This document shows positions 58,801 through 64,000 of a stretch of DNA of 64,000 bases, in pieces. The notes below the pieces were generated by a model. That model was not told the origin of the DNA, made no database searches, and was given only the letters and a program-made list of their open reading frames with translations. Source of the stretch: a virus; the IMG/VR virus record IMGVR_UViG_3300023242_000001, positions 1-64,000 of that record, one strand, 5' to 3'. The translations under genes were made by a program, and so were the position numbers. Within the stretch, counting starts at the first letter, position 1; the number at the start of each line of letters is the position of its first letter.

Positions 58801-61800
58801 GAACTTCTCGAGGTCGTCGAGGGCTTTGTTGATGCCTTCGGCGCGCTTGATCAGGCGTTGGCGGGCTTGGTTGTCCGCCTCGGTATTCAGGGTCTTGAGC
58901 GCCTGCTCCTTCTGGTCGATACGGACCTCTAGGGCATCCACGTCCGCTGCGAGCTTCTCGGCCGAGCCCCTGACGGGCTTGTCTTTTGCAGCTTCGTCGA
59001 TCAGCTTTTGCTTGAAGACCTTGGCCTGCGCAATGTCGGCCTCGAGGTTGGCCTTGCGGGACGCCATCGTGCTGTCTTGCAGGCGGTCGATCGCGACGCC
59101 GTACTCCGACTCCGTGGTCAAGCGCAGAGCAAGTGACACCTTCTGCATCGACTCCTCTGCGCTCAGGCGCTCAGCGAAGCCCCTCTCCAGGGTGTCGCTG
59201 GCTTTGAAGAAGTTGGCGATTTCCTTTTGCAGGAACTCTTTTTTGGCGTTGGCTGCGTTCTCGAGCCCGGCGCGCAGCTCGGAGACGTCACCGTCAGGTC
59301 CCGTAGGCATCCTGCGGGTTTTGGCGGCCATCGCATCTGCGATGAGCTTGTTGTCGTTGGCGCTCTGCTTGAGAAGATCCGACAGATTGATAAAGTTGCG
59401 CTTGCGCGCGTCGGCCCCCTGCTGCACGAAGCGAACCGTCTCGTCGATGTCCCGGTCGCTCTGTAGGGCGGCCACTGCCTTGGCCCCTTGCGCCGTTTGC
59501 GCGTAAGGGGTGTCCCTCATCTGCTGGTTGATGCGCTTCTTCTCAACGGCCATGACCCGGGCGGTTGCAACCTCCTGCGCGGCAAGGTCGTCCAGCCGCC
59601 TAACTGCGATACGCGCTTCGACGTTGTAGCTGGCCACTTTGCCGGTCAGCACATCGATCATGGCCTGCTTCTCAACGGCCAGCCGCTCAATCTCGGCCTC
59701 CATTGCCTCCTTGGTGGCCGCGTAATGCCCGTCCACCGCGAAGGTGGCCTTCTCCATGGCCGTTTCGGTGTCCTTGGAGAACGCCAGGTAGGCGAGGCCT
59801 CCGGCAACCAAGATGAGGCCTATGGCGCCCGCCGCCGCGTTGAGAACAGTAAAGGTCCCCGCAACTCCCGTAGCGGTCACGCCGAGCGCAAGCAGTCCTG
59901 CGGTGAGCGCTGGCGTCGATACCAAGAGCAGCGCCTGCGCGCCTAACGTGAGCAGCATGGCGGCCTTGGCTGCAAGGTAGCCGGTGGCCATGGCAGCCAA
60001 CACCTTGGCGCTGTCTGCGATCAGGCGGATGAAGTCGGCGATGCCCACCACCAAGCTCTGCAGACCAGAGCGGAACTCCTCAGAGTTGAAGAGCGCTCGC
60101 ATGTCTTGGGCGAGAACCTGGATGGTTGGGCTGACGACGCCGAAGGTCTCGACCAGGGCGGCCTCAAGCGATGCAAAAACACCCTTGATCTGATTCGATG
60201 TCGTCTGGGCCAGGCCAATACCAGCCAGTGCGGCGAACCCCGGAGCCTCCTGCAGGGTCTTGACGATCTCATCGAGCCTGTTCTCGAACCCCTTGCCCAG
60301 CTCCTTTGCCTCTTGGTTGAAGGCCATGAGAACGGCCGACAAAGATTTCAGGCCCCGCTCGTTGCCCAGAGCCTGCAGCGCTTTCTGCTGCTTCTCAAAG
60401 CTCATCCCTGAGAGCTCCTTGGCAAGGTCTCGCACGATCTCTGTGAGCGGGCGGACGGCCTTCGTCGCCTCGTCAAAGATGCTGGTCTTGAAAACCTTGC
60501 TCAGCACCATCTCAGCGCGCTTGGACGAGCCCATCAGCTCGTTGTACATGTTGCGCATGGCCGTGCCAGCCGCGGTGCCGCGAATGCCGGATTGGCTTAG
60601 CAGGGCCAGCGAGGTGGCTGCGTCCTGCACAGTCACACCGTACTGCTGAGCCACGGTCGAGGCCTGCTTGAACGACTCGGTCATCGACTCGACCGAGCTC
60701 ATCGAGATCGCGGCTGCCTTGGAGATTACGTCAGCTACCGTGCCAAAGCCTGTGGCCGAGTAGCCAAACGCGGTGGAAATCGCCACCAGGCTCTCGGCGG
60801 CTTTGCCCGCTTCAAGCTCGCCAGCAACCGAGAAGTTGAGCACAGGTTTGAGCGCTGCCAGCTGCTCTTTGGCATTCAGGCCCGCCAGCGACAACGCCTT
60901 CAGCGCGGTCGCGATCTCCAGCGGACCCTTGACGCCCACGCGGGCAAGGTCCAGTGTTGACTGGGCAAGCTGGTCGACAGCCTGCGCCGACTCGCCGCCG
61001 AGGTAGCGGATGGCTGCCAGGCGCTGCTCAAACTCAGCGCCCTTTTTGATGGTCTGCACGAATGCGTTGGAGACGGCGGCGCCGACGAGCAGCGGCGCGA
61101 TCGAGCCCCAGGTCAGCCACATGGCGTTGAACCCGGAGGCAAGTCCCCGCGTGAGTGAGTGGCCCTCGCGCAGCAGCCCGTTCAGGTTGCCCATGGTGCC
61201 AGCAGCGCCGGCCCCCGCGCGCTGGAATTCACCGAGGTTTTTGGCTGCGGCCAGCGCCGCAGCCCCGTACCTTGCTGCGGCATCCGCCTCCGACATACCC
61301 CCCGCCAGCGCCCCGGACACGCGCGTGGCGCGGCTCAGCTGCCCTGCGCGACTCATGGCCCCGAATCCCGCGTTCCTGTCGATGCCTGCGTTGGCGTTGC
61401 GGGCTGCCCGAAGCTGTGCCGCCGCCTCCTCTGCGGCCAGCTTGGCCCTCAGGGCCGCCAGACCCGCGCCAGCTCTGGCCACCAGCGCCTGGCGCTCTTG
61501 GGCCAGCCTCTGCTCGTCGAGCATGTCCTGGCGGCGCAGGGCCAGGACTTTCCCCGAGTTTCTCGCCTCCGCCTCGAACGCGGCCAGCCGAAGCTTGTCA
61601 CCCGCAAACAGGCTGGCCCCTCCCTGGCGGGCCTGCTGAAGTTCGGGGATTGTTCGTGCCCGGAGGGCGGCAAGCGCCTCATACTCCGCCTGCACCTGTG
61701 CCCGTCGTGCGCGCACCGTAGCGATGGTGCTGTCCGCCAGCGCATCCCCAACCTCTTTGCCGACCTTCTTGGCTGCTGCCTTGCCCTTGCCCGACGCGTC

Positions 61801-62028
61801 CTTGACCGCCTTGTCAAGCTCTGCCGGCAGCTCCTTGAAGGCCTTCTGCATCGAGATGGCCGTGCCCTCCAGCGTACTGCGCAGGTTGAGCATCTGCGCG
61901 CGCAGGTTGCGGGGCGACATGTTGTCGATCTGCGCCAGGGCCGCGCGAAGATCCGCCAACGCCTCCAGTATCGGCCGCATGGCCTGGACAAACGGGGCGC
62001 CGTCAACTCCGATGTTTGGCCCGCTCAT
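55840..62028 (-). CDS. tape measure protein (2062 aa)
   Basis: Sets tail length and enters the host envelope. Long coiled-coil and Ala-rich segments throughout, hydrophobic stretches near residues 700-760 and 1290-1440, and a TMP core with E-S-M-T-E-S-F-K-Q-A-S-T-V near 460. If about 1.5 Angstrom per residue applies, the tail would be near 0.3 micrometre. The ATG at 62028 overlaps the stop of a short upstream duplicate. Confidence 0.9.
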   Translation of the reverse strand: MSGPNIGVDGAPFVQAMRPILEALADLRAALAQIDNMSPRNLRAQMLNLRSTLEGTAISMQKAFKELPAELDKAVKDASGKGKAAAKKVGKEVGDALADSTIATVRARRAQVQAEYEALAALRARTIPELQQARQGGASLFAGDKLRLAAFEAEARNSGKVLALRRQDMLDEQRLAQERQALVARAGAGLAALRAKLAAEEAAAQLRAARNANAGIDRNAGFGAMSRAGQLSRATRVSGALAGGMSEADAAARYGAAALAAAKNLGEFQRAGAGAAGTMGNLNGLLREGHSLTRGLASGFNAMWLTWGSIAPLLVGAAVSNAFVQTIKKGAEFEQRLAAIRYLGGESAQAVDQLAQSTLDLARVGVKGPLEIATALKALSLAGLNAKEQLAALKPVLNFSVAGELEAGKAAESLVAISTAFGYSATGFGTVADVISKAAAISMSSVESMTESFKQASTVAQQYGVTVQDAATSLALLSQSGIRGTAAGTAMRNMYNELMGSSKRAEMVLSKVFKTSIFDEATKAVRPLTEIVRDLAKELSGMSFEKQQKALQALGNERGLKSLSAVLMAFNQEAKELGKGFENRLDEIVKTLQEAPGFAALAGIGLAQTTSNQIKGVFASLEAALVETFGVVSPTIQVLAQDMRALFNSEEFRSGLQSLVVGIADFIRLIADSAKVLAAMATGYLAAKAAMLLTLGAQALLLVSTPALTAGLLALGVTATGVAGTFTVLNAAAGAIGLILVAGGLAYLAFSKDTETAMEKATFAVDGHYAATKEAMEAEIERLAVEKQAMIDVLTGKVASYNVEARIAVRRLDDLAAQEVATARVMAVEKKRINQQMRDTPYAQTAQGAKAVAALQSDRDIDETVRFVQQGADARKRNFINLSDLLKQSANDNKLIADAMAAKTRRMPTGPDGDVSELRAGLENAANAKKEFLQKEIANFFKASDTLERGFAERLSAEESMQKVSLALRLTTESEYGVAIDRLQDSTMASRKANLEADIAQAKVFKQKLIDEAAKDKPVRGSAEKLAADVDALEVRIDQKEQALKTLNTEADNQARQRLIKRAEGINKALDDLEKFRTAELDSQTLAREKLALEESTAGMSERNASIEMAGAKKRLEFLAQELKIRKAIDDYKASGGDAGLLAAAEAELKGLQGAMVQAVDNARGEAAKLFDKGTQDEITKTLSDAIEAGLSSGKGFVDTLKNYLVNAFKKMVLRPTIEAFVKPLAQTLTGALTGGAAQAGQGGGGGGISGLLSGASGLKNLFGGAGILGSSAAYGAAIGTTSIGVGSQAAMLAAQTGGFGASGLALTAQAGGGAMGAIGGAASGLMAAAPYIAVAALVVAALMKKTPGRQHEGGIYSSSGTDARSVATSLTGDAGYHDMLDRQNAGLMDFVKTTVDGTLTAAKGLAKTLGMSMALSMDAGFTANLNGQGAQKNSFGQAQIFDSGNLIGSFNNNRLDGDPTKGGAEFKAQLEEMVAAAILGGTEFVRAGETSLLAIKRLSSSLLVVNGTFDTLGYKLLETSLAGGDLASKLADAFGGLENFATATSTYYEAFYSEQERTATGVRQLTETLGRLGIALPNTGATDALAQYRALVDAQDINTEAGRATYAALVTLGGGFAQLVGSTQSLAAAAAAADQSVRNLADAANQLAQASANQLAARQLSAVQELNQFAQNAAQLTVDNAQKALDAAQSDLDAARAAEQQAQQGSARGAIEAVQNALKLQSDVLRETVSATRAVFETVRDAVRSLYSEVASTSSQAGAQGRAFIDAALSTALSTGYLPDASQLRDAIGAVTGDIGKAAYATRFEQERDQLVLAGKLSKLSEVSGYQLTEAERQLEALDDLMGVNSKQLDALGAINASVLSVSAALAAFTGAQSALTTAQTSQTAVKIQQAAVDSTRLQSGAFNTDGTVKTASGAVVGVSDFVGQTDAARAAAYLLRYPDVAASFASGNTYGMDAAEFASVHFALYGKKEKRQFAVGTNFVPYDMDARVHKGEMIVPAAYNPATSGVGGGNTERLERLVEVLTAEVQRLQIIGATGNRHAERTATVLDDSARGKQPLITAT

Positions 62029-62144
62029 TTGCCGACCCCCGAACGCGCAACCAAAGCAGCCCGCAGATCCGTGAGGCTCTGCAGGATGGGTTGCATGGCC
62101 TTCTGGAAGGAAGAGCCATCAAGGTTGACGTTGGGTCCGCTCAA
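62025..62144 (-). CDS. 39-residue duplicate of the tape-measure N-terminus
   Basis: TTG at 62144, three bases after the GT stop, opens LSGPNVNLDGSSFQKAMQPI and so on, closely matching MSGPNIGVDGAPFVQAMRPI of the tape measure over about 30 residues. Its stop overlaps the tape-measure ATG as ATGA. A partial tandem duplication kept as a coupled mini-gene, possibly binding the chaperone. Confidence 0.6.
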   Translation of the reverse strand: MSGPNVNLDGSSFQKAMQPILQSLTDLRAALVARSGVGK

Positions 62145-62146
62145 AA

Positions 62147-62874
62147 TCAGGTCTTCGGTTGGTTGTCGGACCAGTGCTTCATGAACACCCGGTCAAGCAT
62201 TTGCAGAATGCGCAGATACTTGCTGCGCAGGTCCGCTTGCGCAATCCCCACCAGCTGCAAATAAGCCAGAACCTCAGAGATTTGCAGCGGTGTGGGCGAG
62301 CTGTGCCCCATGGGGCGCGCCTGATCCAGCGCCCGAAAAGCCTTCAGCAGCTCTTGGTCGCGCGAGTGAAGTTTGGGGATGGCGCGCAGCGGCGCCGGGG
62401 TCACCCCCGTCTGCTTGGCGCGCTCCTGAAACGCCTTGATGTGAGGCCCCCACCGGAGCTCCCACACCAAGTACGCGTTCAGCCGTTTCCCTGGGCCTCT
62501 TCGGCCTTCGCCTTGAAGGACTCAAAGTTGTCGCTGAAGCCCGAGACCTTCTTGCGGAAGTCCTTGATGCGCAGCATGGTGCGCGCCATCTCGCGCGAGT
62601 AAGCGACGTCCTTGCCCTTGAACTGCAGGCCCTTCCAGTCAAGCAGAATGGTGTCGGCCATCAGGTCGACCATCAGGCCTTCAGCCACCTGGTCGGCCTC
62701 GGGCGTGTTGCCCTCGAGCTCGACCGAGTGCTTCTCCATGGCCTTGCGCAAGCCGGCGGCGAAGTTGCTGTTGCCCGAGCGCGCCACGCGCACCGAGGCC
62801 GTCTTGGAGAGGTTGAACCAGGTGCCCTCGACTTCAGAGGTTTCGTCGGTGGCGTAGGAGGAGAAAATGTCCAT
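62147..62874 (-). CDS. tail assembly chaperone GT, -1 frameshift product
   Basis: Translation starts at 62874 as for G and shifts -1 at G-GGA-AAC (62485-62491), entering the frame that runs to 62147 (RLNAYLVWELRWGPHIKAFQ and on). This adds about 112 residues. In lambda and relatives G and GT escort the tape measure during tail assembly; position just before the tape measure fits. Confidence 0.75.
62479..62874 (-). CDS. tail assembly chaperone G-like protein (131 aa)
   Basis: Shorter, unshifted product ending in Q-G-N-G just after the slippery site. Acidic, helical, with L-S-K-T-A-S-V-R-V-A-R-S-G-N. Follows the tail tube gene, as in other siphophages. Confidence 0.75.
   Translation of the reverse strand: MDIFSSYATDETSEVEGTWFNLSKTASVRVARSGNSNFAAGLRKAMEKHSVELEGNTPEADQVAEGLMVDLMADTILLDWKGLQFKGKDVAYSREMARTMLRIKDFRKKVSGFSDNFESFKAKAEEAQGNG
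62485..62491 (-). other. -1 slippery heptamer GGGAAAC
   Basis: On the - strand G GGA AAC in the G frame, two codons before the G stop: the X-XXY-YYZ form used for -1 frameshifting (lambda uses GGGAAAG). Confidence 0.8.
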
Positions 62875-62902
62875 GAGGTGCTTCTTTTTATTTTCAGGGC
62901 GT

Positions 62903-62924
62903 AAAAACCGGCCCGGATGGGCCG
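62903..62924 (-). terminator. intrinsic terminator after tail tube gene
   Basis: On the - strand CGGCCC (62924-62919), loop, GGGCCG (62914-62909), then GTTTTT. Located between tail tube and chaperone genes, it should lower expression of downstream genes relative to tail tube. A second GGGG/CCCC hairpin precedes it at 62934-62946. Confidence 0.85.
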
Positions 62925-62952
62925 ATCTATTCGGGGTGTCTCCCCAAATTCT

Positions 62953-64000
62953 TTAAGCTACAACCGCGCGGGTGATGCGGATGCCGCGGTTCGTGGCTGC
63001 GTTGAAGAAGGCAGAGAACGGCAGCGACAGCATGGTGTCGTCGGCCCGCCCGCCTGGGTTCATGCCACCGTCGGTGTAGTTGATCTTGTCAAACTCGATC
63101 AGGTAGCCGTTGCCGGCGCTGTCGGCCACACCCAGCACAAGGCTTGAGGTCGTTCCCTGGAGCCACTTGTTGTAGTAGGTCGCGTTCTCGACGTACATCT
63201 CGATGTTGCCGCTCAGTTCCAACTCGCCCAGGCCCACATCAGCGTTGCCGAACACACCGATGGCCTTCTGGCCCCGCGCGTTGTTGTTGATGCTCAGGCT
63301 CACCGACTTGATGAAGCTGGAGCTGCCCGTCAAGATGCTCTGGCCACCTTCGTAGATGGCACCCACGTCGGTCACCGAGTTCATCACCTCGAACGGCTGC
63401 GACGCAGCGGGCGTGCCCGGCAGGCGGGTGGTGGGCTGAATCGTGTGGCCCATGCCCGTGAAGCCGAACGAGCCGGTGATGATGGAGCCCACTTCCATGG
63501 ACATCTCCATCGTGTTGGGGCGCATGCCGGTGTAGGTGAGCACCTGGCTGATGTCGGTCATCAGGTATTCCATGGCAAACGAGCGCGCAACCGAGCCGTT
63601 GGACATGGTCGACTGGCTGATCGCGTAGCCCGCAGCGGCGGTGATGCCCAGGCCGGGTGCGACGATGGGCGTGCTGGGGTCCAGCGTGATGGTGGTTGCC
63701 GTGGTCGAGAGCACCTTGAACCAGCGGTTCGCGAAGTAGGCCCGCACGGCCGCAGTGGCCGCCACTGGGGGCACCACCTTGAACCAGGAGCCCACAGCCA
63801 GGGTGGTGAATGCGGACGCGCCCGTCAGCGCCACAGCCGCTGTGATGGTGCTGGCTGCGGTGGTGGCGCCAAAAACGGCACCCAGGCCGCCAACGCCGTG
63901 GTGAGCGTACGCCGAAGAGAGCACGCCCTCGAGGAACGGGTCGTATTCGCGGGCAGACAGCTCGAAATTGAAGCCGCCGTCGACATCCAGGTCGGTGCGG
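62953..64000 (-). CDS. major tail tube protein, 5' end outside the window
   Basis: The frame stays open to the window edge (about 349 residues visible). G-G-F-N-F-E-L-S-A-R-E-Y-D-P-F-L-E-G-V-L near the start and T-G-M-R-P-N-T-M-E-M-S-M-E-V-G and G-N-A-D-V-G-L-G-E-L-E-L-S-G-N-I are typical of phage tail tube proteins of the TTP type. A GTG at 63924 is internal, not the start. Polymerises into the tail tube around the tape measure. Confidence 0.85.
   Translation of the reverse strand, partial: RTDLDVDGGFNFELSAREYDPFLEGVLSSAYAHHGVGGLGAVFGATTAASTITAAVALTGASAFTTLAVGSWFKVVPPVAATAAVRAYFANRWFKVLSTTATTITLDPSTPIVAPGLGITAAAGYAISQSTMSNGSVARSFAMEYLMTDISQVLTYTGMRPNTMEMSMEVGSIITGSFGFTGMGHTIQPTTRLPGTPAASQPFEVMNSVTDVGAIYEGGQSILTGSSSFIKSVSLSINNNARGQKAIGVFGNADVGLGELELSGNIEMYVENATYYNKWLQGTTSSLVLGVADSAGNGYLIEFDKINYTDGGMNPGGRADDTMLSLPFSAFFNAATNRGIRITRAVVA

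Overview
The window is a 64-kb piece of a temperate, long-tailed (siphovirus-type) phage or prophage of a high-GC Gram-negative host. The Gram-negative host is supported by an Rz/Rz1 spanin pair. High GC and gene style suggest Betaproteobacteria such as Burkholderiales, but that is inference. No bacterial housekeeping gene is visible.

Layout. (1) 1-991: a CTG-rich low-complexity tract, then about 860 nt with no sizeable open reading frame, AT-richer than the rest and packed with hairpins whose G-U pairs all work on the + strand. This is a candidate giant structured noncoding RNA. (2) 992-20627, + strand: some 45 small, mostly unassigned early/accessory genes, tightly packed and often overlapping by ATGA/GTGA. 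Where the chain has a gap, the next gene is usually preceded by a short hairpin (5-6 bp stem of varying sequence, loop GACT/AACT/GATT) about 17 nt before its start codon. (3) 18359-40164, + strand: replication and nucleotide genes: ATP-dependent DNA ligase, SNF2-type helicase, AEP primase-helicase, a possible ssDNA-binding protein, DnaQ-like exonuclease, MazG-like pyrophosphohydrolase, dNMP kinase, a Pol I with 5' nuclease, 3' exonuclease and polymerase domains, a PD-(D/E)XK nuclease, SbcD- and SbcC-like proteins and thymidylate synthase. (4) 40167-44041: small membrane proteins, an excisionase-like HTH protein, a leftward tyrosine integrase, an HNH-AP2 homing endonuclease and the 3' half of a tRNA-Cys gene that looks like attP. 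(5) 64000-44042, - strand: the late operon, read leftward: tail tube (cut by the window end), tail assembly chaperone G and its -1 frameshift product GT, a 39-residue copy of the tape-measure N-terminus, tape measure (2062 aa), minor tail and fibre proteins, lysis genes and further structural or receptor-binding proteins.

Early and late transcription converge on the int/attP region. The phage appears to carry much of its own replication machinery although it integrates. No lysogeny repressor, terminase or capsid gene lies in the window. The main novelties are the candidate giant RNA and the family of covarying RAYT-loop hairpins placed at a nearly fixed distance from start codons.
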